The notes: generated by a model not told the origin, from the sequence alone. 64,000 nt of DNA from Erythroxylum novogranatense (GCA_029891385.1 CM057230.1:53733414-53797413), one strand, 5' to 3'. Positions 1 through 12,261 are shown, counted from the stretch's first letter. Numbers and translations are program-made.

Positions 1-586
1 TCTAAATACCTATGAACTCTCAATCCAACCCCTTTATAGACCATGAAAACATTTGTAGTCCTTAAGTACTTTAAAAAGCTTAAGTACTTTGAAAAGCTTG
101 AACTAAAAGATTGTGACACCATATTAATGTTCAATTCAAGGTTCATGGCAGACCTAATTAGCCTAAATTTTCATTATATTCAATTTTTAGCATGTGTAGC
201 TCCACTGAATATTCTTCTACCATCTTGCATCGAAATAAAGTTGTGGAAAACCAATACATCTCTACCCTGCTTTGTAAACCAAACAACCCCTTAAGATGTA
301 AACATATGGGACACGCATCTATGTTTTTATGATGCCTCTGAAGCTCCAGAGACATACTAGCTAACATCACGCATCTAGCTTATTCAACGAAATCAATATA
401 ACGTTGATATCTCTCCCAAACCTCATCAATCTTGTCCAAACTAGGCTTTGGTGGAATAGTAGTGTCATGAACATATAATTTCTTTTCTTGCCTAAAAACA
501 ATTCTCAAGTTGCAAAACCAGTCTAAGAAATTAGATCCAGTTAGCTTGTTAGCATCCATGATACTTCTCAACAACAAATTAGTACT
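1..586 (-). pseudogene. Copia gag/RNase H deletion derivative, first copy (partial)
   Basis: Reads leftward from an ATG near 587. The first 69 residues contain LTGSNFLDWFCNLRIVF, the N-terminal signature of plant Ty1/copia gag (UBN2-type). After a frame break, 370-158 carries the next gag block (MMLASMSLELQRHH, then LHLKGLF and LFRCKM). Below about 100 the reading switches to FLKYLRTTNVFMVYKG, the end of copia RT running into RNase H, so the middle of the element is deleted. An 18-bp tandem repeat (AAGTACTTTRAAAAGCTT) sits at about 64-99, at the fusion. There are several stops and frameshifts. It is a near-identical copy of 12715-13303 and continues beyond the left edge. Confidence 0.85.
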
Positions 587-1540
587 CATCTTCTTTGAAA
601 ATTAAAAGATATAAAAGAACAAGTATTAGTTTAAAACCTTTGCTTGATTCTAATTACTGATTTAATAACTAATTTAATTTAATAATTCAACTCTTCAAAT
701 TTTAAAATAATCCTAATAAACATAATCATTTGAAAAAAAAATTCAAACATTTAGAAAAACACTTTTTCAAATCTATTAGGAATTAAAATAATTAAATTAG
801 TTTAATTAACACTAAGGCTTTAAAACAGATAAAAATTAAAATGGAAAAGGTGTAAGAACTGTCTGACACTTGTAATGCATGCACCAATATGCTTTTTGTA
901 GGGTACCTGTATTGCATACGCCTTAGTTAATGCACCATCATTTTTCAAAATTAGGGTTTATGAATTGCCGCCTTCTTCTGCTTCAGTCTCACACTAATGC
1001 AAACTGGGTTTTTCTCTGTCACCACTCCTCCCACCTCCTCCTAGTGTTTCACCTGTGTGCACACTTCACCATCGACTTATATGGGTGATTATCATCGTTG
1101 ACTATTGGGTGACTCCATCACCAACAACAATGTTTGTTGTTGGTGGTGATTCACCATAGAAGAAGCTATCTTTTGGATTTATTCGAACAAACAATCAAAC
1201 ATCTAGAATGAAAACACCTAGATTCTCATTCAATCGCAAAATATGCATGTTTCTAGAAAGCAATAATGCAGAACAGAGGATTAGGGCATACATACTTGTT
1301 TCTCTATAATACAATCAACTAGAAGTTAAAAATAAAGGGGACATACGTAATCGATTTCTCAAATATCAAACAAGAAGTAGAGAACAAATAAAAGAGCCTC
1401 ACTACAAAATTCTCCAAAAATCAAATTCAAAGAATTAATTAAATCAAACCTTGTTTCATTAAAAACATTGTTTTCAATTCTTGATTTTTATAAAATCAAT
1501 AACAATCAAGCAATTAATTCAAGTTAAACAATTAAAGGAG
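587..1540 (-). other. Copia untranslated leader, first copy
   Basis: Non-coding AT-rich leader between the gag start and the primer-binding site of the copia element on the minus strand. I see no coding potential. It matches 13304-14254 with few changes. Confidence 0.6.
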
Positions 1541-1552
1541 GCTTTGATATCA
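1541..1552 (-). other. Copia primer-binding site, first copy
   Basis: The minus-strand reading TGATATCAAAGC is a two-mismatch version of TGGTATCAGAGC, the site complementary to the 3' end of plant initiator tRNA-Met. It lies next to the LTR edge at 1554, as expected. Confidence 0.75.
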
Positions 1553-1553
1553 C

Positions 1554-1716
1554 TATTGGAGAACCAACCTTGATCGAATCATATGATGTAGTAAAAAATA
1601 AATTTTATGATTTCCGATTACATCACAATAAACGAATAACTTGAAAACAAGAATCATGAAATAAAGGAATTGTACCTAATCCAAAGTTCTTGCTAAAACC
1701 TTTTTATAACATTTTC
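1554..1716 (-). repeat. Copia 5' LTR piece, first copy, cut by the T insertion
   Basis: The terminal 163 bp of the right-hand copia LTR lie between the primer-binding site and the TTTTC (1712-1716) that precedes the T LTR. The second copy is 14268-14431, where the LTR resumes after T at 33469. In this copy it may resume at 10895. Confidence 0.7.
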
Positions 1717-3626
1717 TGTTGGACCCCGATCTTTTAGTGAAAATTAGAAATTATTACATGAAATTAAATGACTTTTTTTGCATATGAACTTTGTTATAGA
1801 TGTTATTGTGCTATGAGAAAAGAATTGATGGGAGTTGATAAATTTGAGATTTGAGTATAATTGTTTGGGTTATGAAAGAAAAAGTGAAAGAGATTATTGA
1901 AATGGAAGTTGGAAAAGCAAGAAATGATTAGTGAAAGTGTTATATTTTGGAGAATTAAGAAATTTGACTTCTTGGAGTAGAGAGTTGACTTTTTGATTTA
2001 AGCAGAATTTGAGAAAATGATATTCATGAAAATTGTAGCTTCTGTTGAAAGCTTTCTGTCGCCATAAAGTATGCTATTTTTCAATATCGGGATTGAAAGT
2101 TATGATCTTTAAAAGTTAAGTGTATTTTTGCTTTGGTTTTGGAAAATGCTCTAAGTGTAGGATTGTGTATGCTATGTTTTGAGGCGATTTTTGGACTGAT
2201 ATGTTGTGAATTGAGTTAAGTAGTCTAAAAGAAAGTTGTAGAGGAAGTTTATAGCTTTTCAATGATGTGTAATATGTTATTTTTGGTTGTAGAAATTAGA
2301 AGATTTGAAATTTTAAAGTTTGGATGTGGTATAGGATGACATTTAAGTGGGCAGTGCCTTTGATTAGAAATTTGACTTCCTTATAGGCCAAATTGATTTT
2401 TCAGTTCTTCATGTAAGTTGTAGAGTTTCCTTTCATCTTTTTTTTGATACCAAGTTTGTGAAATTTGGAGTTTTGGGTCAAACGTTATAATGTTTACAAG
2501 TTTTGGTACTGTTTATGAGGAGCTTGTCAATCGGTCATCTTGGAGAAAAATTTTGACCCCTTTAGAGACCGAACTTGCTTTTGAGTCCTTCTTGAAAATA
2601 GTAGATCTGTCTTTTATCTTTTCAACGGTACCAAGTTTGTAAAATTTGGAGTTCAGAGACAAAAGACATGAAGGGTAGAAGTTAGGAGGTCGGAATCGCG
2701 TGGTCGACCGCTCGCCACTTCAAGGAAAGTCTGAAAGCAAGAAATACCAGCGTCTTGGTTCTCTGTCAAATCCATGCGATCGATTTTCGACCAACCGATC
2801 TCTCTTCCTTCTTTTGGCCATAACTTTTTCATCCGACCTCCGATCGACCTAATTTTTGAAGCATTGGACTCCTAAGACATTTTTCTATCTCTACATACCT
2901 TGCTGATCGGTCTTGATATTGAATTGGAAAAGGTGGATCGAAACAAAGTGTGATGATCGGTTGAAAAGGTCTAACTATGCTTCAGTATTTTGGTGATATC
3001 TTGATCTGTGGAGATGCGATTGATGTGATTCTTATTGCAAAATAAAATAGAGACTTGGGGCTACAAGTCATATTAAGGAATTAAGTTTCAATTTAGCCTC
3101 TAAGACTTGCAATTTCTGAATGGAAGTCGGGTTTAGTGTACAGTCTTGGATTAGGAAAATCTGAAAGTATTTTGGCCATAACTTTTGCTCTAGTAATCGA
3201 AATGAGATTCTTGATTTGGATTAAACTAAAAAGATAAGGCTACAATTTTTCTGAAGGAAGTGAATCTTAATTCAGTCTCTAAGAATGTCAATTTTCGGAT
3301 GGAAGTAAATTGCTGGAAAATGTTTTAGCATAAGACAAGTATGAAATGTTTAGAGTATAACTTTTGATGTAATGCTCCAAATTGGATGATTTTGGTGTCA
3401 TTATGAAATTAAGACATTAAGGAACATTTCTCTAGAAGGAATTTTTGACAAAATCTTCAAATTGATAGTGCGAAACATATCCGAAAGTAAGCTTGAAATA
3501 AAGTAAAGTGCAAGGGCAAATTAGGAAGTTTACTTAATTGTTAAGTTTTAAAGGCATACAAGTAAGGGCTTTAGGGTCTTTTATCAATCATTAATGACAT
3601 GGCAATAAGAGTTGTTGTTTAAGAAG
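1717..3626 (+). mobile_element. Gypsy LTR (family T), 5' part, first copy
   Basis: Begins TGTTGGACCCCGATC after TTTTC and matches 14432-16346 and the intact LTR 28759-30711. It is cut at 3626 by LTR N after the target AGAAG (3622-3626). No 3' part of this LTR follows in this copy. A CpG-rich stretch at about 2698-2776 is very different from the same place in the other T LTRs. Confidence 0.85.
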
Positions 3627-3881
3627 TGTAACATCCCGTCATTGATGGGAATGTCATATTGGTAAATTGAGGCGGGATAGGATATTACCGCATAATATTG
3701 ACTGAACATCATGTTGACCTCTAATTTTGGAGGCCATGAGTCTTTTGCACATGCACATATAGGTACATGCATTCGTGACTTTTTCCGGCATTTGATTATG
3801 AATATGATATGAATTGTGATTTGAGAGATAATTAGATTTAATTGTGATTTATTGGAAATTTTGGAATAATTGGGTCTGAAT

Positions 3882-5695
3882 CAATGTTATGAATACCGCA
3901 TCGCCTTGCATCGGATTGGGTTCGAACAAAATGCTGCATTATCAGATTTGCTCTACAACGTACCATTTCGAATATTTTTAAATTTATAAAATAGTCCCTA
4001 AATTTTTTAAAAATTGCAAAATAGTCCATACTTGATATATTATATAGCTGTACTGTACACTTTACTAGTTTATCGCTTACATCAACCATGCTTTCAAAAT
4101 CTTAATAATAAATAATAATGACAATTAATTTGAAATAAAAATAATTTTAAATATTTTACATATAAATAATAACCACAATTAATATAAACAAAGACAATCA
4201 TCATCATACAATTATAAAACTAAGAATAATACAAAGCATTTAAAATATTACAATCATACAATTTCATCATTATAATACAAATATTATTTACTTTATTTAT
4301 ACAAAGTTTTAAAATTAAGTTATTAAATATAAAATTTCAAAAATTCAACACTAAAATAAAAATTTTAAAATAATTATTTTATGAAAAGTATAATTTTAAT
4401 TTTAATATTACACAAAATTAAATATTTAAAAGAGTTTTTTTTAATATTCATTTTAAATTCAAAATTAACTAATCTAAAATTTTAGTTGACTTCCATTAAT
4501 TTTAGAGTTTAATTTATACCACATAATTTTAATTATTTTATAAACACTTTTATGTCCTCTACATTCTATAACACCTTTTAACTAAAGAAAGATGGACTTT
4601 AATAAAATTATATAAAATATATTGTTATTAAATATATAAAGCAAAAGTGCATTAACGTTAATTGTTAACATATAATCACTTCAAAATCTTAATCTTTACG
4701 TCTGTAAAATTTTTTATTGAAATCCAATTATTATAGAATTTTATTAAGATATTTTAATTTAAAATATTTTAATAAAAGAAAATTACTGATTTCTAATATA
4801 TATAAAATTTCAGTAAATCTACTTTTCTAAAAATAATAAATTAATTAACTTTAATAATAAGTTTTGATTTAATTGAATTAATTAATTTATATTGTATCTA
4901 ACATACAAGTATACATATATACATATATATATATAAACAATACAAAACTTGCCATTAGGTTTAGGTTTTCGACTCTTCTCTGAGCCGCTCACTCTCTCTT
5001 TCTAGTTTCTACCTCTCTCTCTCTCTCTCTTTCTCTTTTTCTACTCTACTTCTCAACCGCCGCAATCATCTCCTATTAGCTATTGATTTTGTTTCGGTTT
5101 CCTTGCGGTTGATTTAGTTTCCTTGTGGTTTTTTTTCCAGTTTTTCCAGCCGAGCGTCGAGGAGGATTGGTGGAGGCGACGGTCGAGGAGGACGGAAGAG
5201 CAGGCGGCAAGGAGCGGCGAGGAGCGATGAGGAGGGAGGAGCAGATCCGACTTCCGAGGAGCGACGAGCATATCTGAGGAGGGAGGAGGGAGGACCAGAT
5301 CCGAGGAGAGAGGGAGGAGGGACGACCAGATCTGACGACGGCGACACCAGATCCGACGACGGAGGAGCAGCGACGACGAGAGGGAGGAGCAGTGGGCCAG
5401 CGGCGACGAGAGGGAGGAGAGAAACCGAAGAAGAAGAGAAGGTCGGGGGGGGTGCGGACCGCCGGTAGATTTTTAGGTTTAATTTTTTTTATTTGCAATT
5501 TCGTCCCTGAAAGTTTCATTTTTTGCAAAACGGTCTCCAAAATACCGATATTGACGAAACCGACCGGTACCGACCGAAACCGGCCGGTACCGACCGGAAT
5601 CAAAAGCCGGTACTTTTGAGCCTGCTCCGATCCGATTTCAGGCGAACGGAACATTCGGCGATCTGATCGCCGAACGAACGATATCCGTTTCATTA
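3882..5695. mobile_element. hAT-like non-autonomous element W, first copy
   Basis: Flanked by the perfect 8-bp duplication GTCTGAAT (3874-3881 and 5696-5703). Terminal inverted repeats are imperfect: CAATGTTATGAATACCG on the left against TAATGAAACGGATATCG on the inverted right, agreeing at 11 of 17 positions and fitting the hAT terminal rule YARNG. There is no transposase. In order: CG-containing end, very AT-rich 4080-4960, a pyrimidine leader with a (CT)n run (5012-5031), a purine-rich GAGGA minisatellite (about 5150-5420) and a GGTACC/CCGG-rich right end. The pyrimidine and GC part resembles the 5' end of a plant gene, possibly captured. Confidence 0.75.
5012..5031. repeat. (CT)n microsatellite
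   Basis: About ten CT units in the pyrimidine-rich leader-like stretch of element W. The paralogous run near 17735-17754 is similar. Confidence 0.8.
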
Positions 5696-5991
5696 GTCTG
5701 AATAGTTGATTTGGGAATATTTTAGAGTGACTGTTAATTGATTGTGAACCTTAGAAATTTTTCTGAAAATTTGGGAGAAAATGTCCAGACTGGAAATTTC
5801 TCGAGTGGCGGACTGATTAAATGAATTGGACCGAAATAATTGTCCATTGGCAATGGAAATTTAGAATTATGATTTTAGAAATTAATATGTCGAGCCATTG
5901 AGATTTGGAGATGACTTGGACTGGAAATAAAACTGATTAGAGAAAGAGATTTAAATGTTTTGGGAGGAAAATGACAAGAGGCTTATTTGTT

Positions 5992-6006
5992 TTGTATATA
6001 TATGTT
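5992..6006 (+). promoter_or_regulatory. Candidate TATA box of LTR N
   Basis: TATATATATG in an otherwise mixed sequence, followed by a pyrimidine-rich leader (6040-6130) and a splice-donor-like GTAAGT at 6264. The same arrangement occurs at about 18700 in the second copy. This is inference from position and composition only. Confidence 0.35.
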
Positions 6007-6397
6007 CTACGTTTTGAGAATTGAAGAAAGGAAAAGAAAATTGTTTTCTCCCCTAGGGCGCGATCGTTCTTCTTCCTCGGAGACTTTCAATTTTTCCTCC
6101 TTCCTCCAACGAATGATCTTCGTTCCTCCCTCCTTGTGTAAAGCTTTGCTTGATGCTTAAGGGAGCTGATATTTTGTGTGGATTTAAGAGTTAACCATGG
6201 AAGATGGAGGAAGTGAAAAGAGTTGGAGGATTTTCGGAGATTTGAGGATTTGAGCTTGAATTGGTAAGTAATTGATTTTATGTTGTTAATTTATTGTGGT
6301 TAAAGCATGCATGGGGTTACTTGTTAAAGATTAAAGTGTATGAATTAAGTTAGGACTAGTTTTAGAGAGAGATTGGGCGAAAAACTGATCGGAGAAG

Positions 6398-6700
6398 ATG
6401 ACCTGCGACTCGCACGTCGCGGCGTGCGTGAAGCCTCGCCACGGCGAATTAACATGTAATTAAATCACGGCGAAGCGGAAGGATGACGTCATGGCGAGCT
6501 CAAAGGTTGACGCCGCATGAGCTCCTCTCGACGTCATGGCGAAGAAGTCTTCCACGCCGCGACGAGTCTCCTTTCATGCGTCACGGCGAGCTCCAAGAAA
6601 AGAAACGTTCGCTGCGGCGAGCGACATCACACGTCACGGCGAGTGGCTCCAGACGCCGCGGCGAGCGGTTTGAAGTCGCGGCGAGGGGAAATTTTCTGAA
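6398..6700. repeat. CpG-dense palindromic block of LTR N, first copy
   Basis: About 300 bp packed with variants of CGTCGCGGCGAG and GCCGCGGCGAG inside an AT-rich LTR. The second copy is 19098-19400. It encodes nothing credible. The core CTCGCACGTCGCGGCGTG also occurs in the LTRs of element G. Confidence 0.8.
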
Positions 6701-8038
6701 GTGATTCAATTTAGTTTTTGGGGCATAACTAATGATGTAGGCCTCCAATTGAGGTGATGTTTGATTCGTTGTGACCTAGAGAAAGAGGTCTACAATTGAG
6801 GAAAAGAAAGAAAGTTTGAATTCATGTTTTTGAGATCTCAATTAGTGAAAGAAAGTAAGAATGTGATTGTATTTTACCTAAGGATTGTTATTGAAAATTG
6901 GAGTTTAATGTGAGACTTTGAAAATAAAGTCAATGCTACTGGGAACTTTAGAAACTGAGCATAAAAGAATGAATTCGATCTAGAAAATAGTGATGTTGAC
7001 TTTGAGGTATTAACATAGCAAAAATGACTTGATAAATTGACTGAAAATTAGAATTCAAATTGGAAGTTCTGTAATATGTTATTGAATCGAAATGAGCCGA
7101 TATTGATCAATTGAGTGACAGTTAGATACTGAGTAAAAGAAAATAAAAAGTGGGAAATGGTACCGGAAAAATCTTGAATAGGCATAGTACATCTTTTATT
7201 TAAGGCATGTGCATCATTAATTATTTTGACTGTTCACTGTTTAAGCGCTCGGTCATAACACTGAAATGAAATAGGAAAGAGTCACATATGCATTGCATAC
7301 TCATTGTGATGGATTGAATTCAGTGAATGGGAAATAGGCGAGAGTGCATGATACATTTGTGTTAACTGATTTGCGAAATTTCTGAGTTCTATGATTGCAT
7401 GAGAACCTGTAAATTGCTATATGGTTTTATGAATGTGTTATTGTAATATGCTGTACGCTATTTGCGTAATGCATGAATTGAGTGAACCATCGATGATGGT
7501 TTCTCATTGAGTTCGCAAACTCACCCAAAATTGCAACTATTTTTCAGGATTGAAGAGTACCCCGTTAGACAACGGGAGTATGCCTACCGTATGCAAGATG
7601 CGAGTTTGAGGTCGTGGATCGGTTCACGTCTCATTAGTGTCGTTTTGTCTTGTGTAAAATTGTATTTCTACATTTTCGCAGAATAGCGCTTTATTTCAAA
7701 GGGTCCCAATTGGCTAATATCAGAATTGTAATGTGATTACCGAAATTGTTCAAGAATAGCATTGGGCCCAAGTTTGGCTATGGATTTTTGTGCATATGAT
7801 GGTTTAAATACTGTTGAGTGTCTGTTATGATTGAAATTTTGTATGATTGAAAATGTTTTCGTGTTAAATCGAACCCAAATCGCTTATTGACTTCACAGAT
7901 ACAATCGCTTTCCAAAAGAAAATGTCATCTTGAGTTTTGATTTGTAATTGACTGTTCTAGCATACCACCCTCGTGAGGCACGGGCTCGGATATCATCCTC
8001 GATGTCGAGTTTGGGTCTTGCGGGAGTGGGATGCTACA

Positions 8039-10894
8039 TATGAAATGGTGAAATGTGGTATTGAGAATAAGTGACAAATGGCTCAATTAAATGGATGACA
8101 AGTGGCTTGAGTATAATTGCGACAAGTGACCCTTTAAGTTTGTGATAAATGGCACTTTAGACTTGTAACATGTGGAGAAATAGAATGGTTACATGTGTTG
8201 CTTTTCAAATAGTGACTTATATAGCCTTACAATTGGTGGCATGTGTAGCCTTACAATTAGTGACATGTGTAGCCTTACAAGTAGTAACATATGGAGGCTT
8301 AAAATGAGTGACATGTGGAGCCTAAAGTAAGTGACACATGGACTAATAAAATAGTAACAAATGGACTAACATATGGATAACATAATTATCAATAGAATGG
8401 TGACATATAGATTAGTTTGACCTTTTTAAATTTTCTAAAGAAAATATATGAAAAGGTAATAAAAGTAAGAGTGTAGGTCTAACATAAGGTTAGAAGAGAG
8501 AGAGAAAAAATGAGAAGAGAAGGAAAGAAAAAAGAGAAGAGAAGAGGAGAAGGAAAGAAATTATCAAGGTAAGTTGAAATTCTGGTTTCAATTTTATCTT
8601 TCTCTTTCTATCGGTCTTTCATATTCTTAGAGCATGAATATGAAGAAACTTAAAAAATGAAAGTTGTATTTATAGATCTTAAATTGACTTTTGTGAAAGT
8701 GGCTTGACAAAATAGTGACTAGAGTTCGAGTTATGTTTGTTTCTCTAATACTGCTTGTGATAGAACCATGTGCAGGAACCTTGTATTATTTCCTAATTTT
8801 TGAGGACCTTAGAGTCCGAATTAGTGAAAGTATAAAATATGAAAAATTCTTATTGATGTCTTATTAATGCTTCGGTGGAACGATTTTGTTAGTAGATGTA
8901 TTGATAATGATTTATTGATGTTTAAGTATTGGTTTCTAGTCTGTTTCTTACCAAAAATAGGACATAATTTGGATGGAGATTATTTTAAAGGGAGATGCTA
9001 TTTATGTAATTTTTAGATATATTACGACTAATGGAAGTCTAGTTTCGGTGGGCACAAGAATCATGGCATTTGGATTTTTATAGAGAGAGTTATGATTAAA
9101 AGAAGGCAGTTTATTCATAAAGGAATATTAGGAAGAAAAGGATGTAATCATTGCACATAAAGTTAGGTTGGCTTGATGGTTGAGGAGACATTGAGCTAAA
9201 CTAGTAAGTGAATTGTTGACCTATTGACATATGTTAGAATAACATTTATAATGATTGATTAGGGATGAATTTGTTTGTGGTGGTGTATGATTATGAGATA
9301 CATGTTCGAGTAATAAATACATTATATATTTGTATGTATAAAGGCTCAGGAGTTATGGATCAAGGAGCTCGTACTGAGGATTGTTGAAGTCAAAGGAGTG
9401 TACACTTTTTTTTAGGTGAGTTGGGAAAACCATATCTCTCAAATGTGATTAGATCATCCTAAGATATGCATGATGACTTATATGTGAATTTTGAACCTAG
9501 GTAATGCATAGTAAAATTGAATTTCAAATAGATGCTAGTATACTCGACATTGTTTTGAAACTACTGTTTTTATTACGTATTTTTAGAAATGATATTGTTT
9601 CCAACAAACCTGCACTTGAAGTGCAAAGAACAATGTTTTATTTTCTAAAACTACATTTTTGAATAACTTTGCATTTGGAGTGCAAAAGATGACTTTTATT
9701 GCATGAAATAATGTTTTGGAACTTACATATGCATAATCGAGTCATATATGTTGCGTGTATGTGTTCTCTTTTCACTTAGAGCCATGACGAGGTTCTATTT
9801 TATCGGTTGGACCGATAAATAAAGGCATGGTGCCTTACTTGATTTTTGTACTTAATATTTTTATATGATTGTTTTTATAATTGGTGAGGTAACGATTGGC
9901 CAATCGTGTGCTAGGCACAACAATACCCTTAATGCTGGTACATAAAAGTTAAGTCTTCGTATTGACACCTTTTTACGAGACTTGTAGATGATTCCACACT
10001 TAGGGTCTGGTCACCGACGAGGTCATCACTTAGGATCATGACACTCTTGTCGACTGTAGTCCGGACTCACCACGGGTGAAAATCGAGTCAATAATGGGAA
10101 TCAATAAGTGTGCACATTAATTTGTTCGACTAGTGACGACAAATATGTTATTTTGGCTTATTTTGATATTTGTTTTCTAATGAGATTTGATTTATACATC
10201 TTATGTTTTTTTGCTTTTGTGTACTAGAATTGAAACTTATGTTCACCGGATGAGTGATTAATAGGTTAGGCATATGTGGTTCCTAACTATTATACGTTGA
10301 GTCATAGGCTAGGCCTATGTGTTACTATGTCATGTATGTTCGCTTTTATAGGTTATTTACAAGCCTTGGTGTGTATCGAGTTCTATTTGTGATATATGTT
10401 TTCCTGCTCCTTGAGTGTATAATGTACTCACCCCCTCCGCTTTCTAACCATGCGGGTTAATTTGGTGAACTTGAGGCTTTGAGTTTATCGTGCGATCTTT
10501 TGATATTTTCAAGGTATTACCACACGTGGGTAGTGTCTATTTGTACTTTTGTTGTATAGTGGCTTATGAACTATTTTTTTAGTTTGGTTATATTGATATG
10601 CTTTATGATTTTATAAATTAACTCTTAACTGCCTTGTAGTTTGTAAAAGACCTTATGTATGAACCTTTGGTACTACTGTTGAGATTGCCTTAACTAGACT
10701 TAAAAGTCCAAGAGTTTGATAGAGTTTAAATGTGAATATAAAAGTGCATTTAAAACTGATTTATAGGTATTTTAATTGAGTTTTTGGATTTTCAAAATAT
10801 AGTCGTTATGCTGTCCAAATATTTTTAAAGGATATTCAGTTAGCCTTACATAGTCGGGTTGTCATGTGCTTGATGTAGTTCCGGGTTGTGACAT
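8039..10894 (+). mobile_element. 3' part of another long gypsy LTR (family X)
   Basis: Non-coding. It carries the architecture of the other long LTRs here: a purine-rich leader (8490-8560) ending in the donor-like AAGGTAAGTT (GTAAGT at 8569), an AGGTGAGT further on, a 'gtactcacccc' motif near 10427, and GTCGTTATGCTGTCCAAAT near 10802, which resembles GCCGTTATGCTGCCGAAAT of family T. It ends CCGGGTTGTGACA before recognisable copia LTR. No TGTCACAACCC-type start is visible, so the 5' part is missing. The left edge coincides with the end of LTR N. Confidence 0.55.
8050..8400 (+). repeat. Degenerate minisatellite in LTR X
   Basis: About a dozen loose repeats of roughly 25-30 bp around AGTGACATGTGTAGCCTTAC. 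The clearest are at 8207-8345. Units differ by substitutions and small indels. Confidence 0.65.
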
Positions 10895-12261
10895 ATCAAC
10901 TATAAGTTTGTTCACGCGTTCAGCTTTTAATGGTATCTACGGAGCACTAAAAAAGAAACTCAACTCTTTGAGAGGAAAATCAACAAGAATGCTAACTCCC
11001 TTATTCTTGTTTCTATAAATAGAAAATGCATTAGAGTTTTAATTTTTATTAAAATTAATATTTCAATTATAATTAAAGTCAAACTCTAATTATAATTTAA
11101 TTTAATTTTAATAAAATTAAATATCTTATATTTAATTCTAAAGTTTCTCAAACTTCATTATTAAGTCCAACTTAATTGAAATTAATTTTTCTTTTAAATT
11201 ATTCTCTATGTGACCTATTAAATTCCTAACATATTGGCAATAATTATAAATTCTAAATCTAATTCATAATTAGAATTAGAATTAAATAAATTTAAACTTT
11301 TAAATTTATCTTTAATTTGTCAATTAAATAGTTTATGAACATGGATCAAAATTGGCATCTAGTAATGTGTCATGACTACCCAAATATTAGTATTGTCAAA
11401 GTAGTTTGACTTAACATATCCATACATGGTTATAATGTATAATTTAATCATTTTGTCATCCAATGTTCCAATTAAATTTAGTATAATTTAGTCCTTTTAA
11501 ATCTAATCATGTTTGTTTTTATTGATTAATAATTAGTTTATAATTGATATTTAAAACAATTTTCAGGTATCTACTCACTTTGGCTAAAGAATTCTTCAAA
11601 TCATTACTAATCAAGAACTTTAATACATTCTCTCTAATTACTTTAGATTGATGAATCTTTTATTAACTTTCATCGTTATCTCCATAGAGTTGATATTGTA
11701 TCCAAGTACTATGACTAAACTATCCTAAGTAGGACAAGTCATAAGCAACATCAAAACCCAACAATTCTTACATGAGATATTTTAGTAATCTCAAGTCTGA
11801 TGATCAATTATACAACCATCATAATGAGGAAATCCATTAACACATAAGTAATATTTCATTTAGGATCCTTATAATCGCGTTAGTTTGGTAAACTTATTCT
11901 CTAATAACTATTCATACATTTGTTTACATTACTCTATTCTTTAATTTATAGGATCAATTACTTTCTTCATAAAAAGAAACATAACATGTCTAGTTTTATC
12001 GTTTCATCAAGATCCCATCTTGAGGAAACTACAACTAGAAACAATTTGGGAATAATATATAAATGAAAATTGAATCTCATAATTATAAACTTATCATACT
12101 TTCAATTATATAGTAATTTTTCTAAATATTTTACCTTTAATACTAAAACATTAAAGATAACTAAAATAATACATAAAGATAATGAATGCCTTTATTAATT
12201 AAATAATAATTTCATTCGTAAGATTATAACAATCGATTGACTGCGAGGTTAAAAAATAACA
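10895..12261 (-). repeat. Copia 3' LTR (left LTR of the host copia), truncated
   Basis: On the minus strand it begins TGTTATTTTTTAACC directly after the polypurine tract GATGGGAGAT (complement at 12262-12271). Its left part, from TATCAACTATAAG, aligns with the resumed right LTR at about 33473-33825, at roughly 80% by eye. The last 165 bp or so are absent and LTR X abuts instead. It is AT-rich and non-coding. Confidence 0.7.

Larger units (their letters stand above)
3627..8038 (+). mobile_element. Solo LTR family N, first copy (chimeric flanks)
   Basis: Starts TGTAACATCCCG and ends GGGATGCTACA, the TG...CA ends of a Tekay-type gypsy LTR. It contains hAT-like element W (3882-5695). From 3627 to about 7226 it matches 16347-19938. 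From 7227 to 8038 it aligns only loosely with 24870-25407 and lacks about 650 bp present there. The left flank is AGAAG but the right flank is TATGA, so the target-site duplication is missing. The best reading is a recombinant between two N LTRs. Confidence 0.85.

Noticed and set aside
43..294. 83-codon plus-strand ORF, repeated at 12757-13008
   Set aside because: It lies opposite the copia gag/RNase H remnant, which has recognisable motifs on the minus strand. Its repetition only reflects the duplication.
5076..5693. 205-codon Ser/Arg/Pro-rich minus-strand ORF in element W
   Set aside because: Low-complexity translation of purine-rich minisatellite and GGTACC repeats. The second copy breaks the frame. 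No domain.
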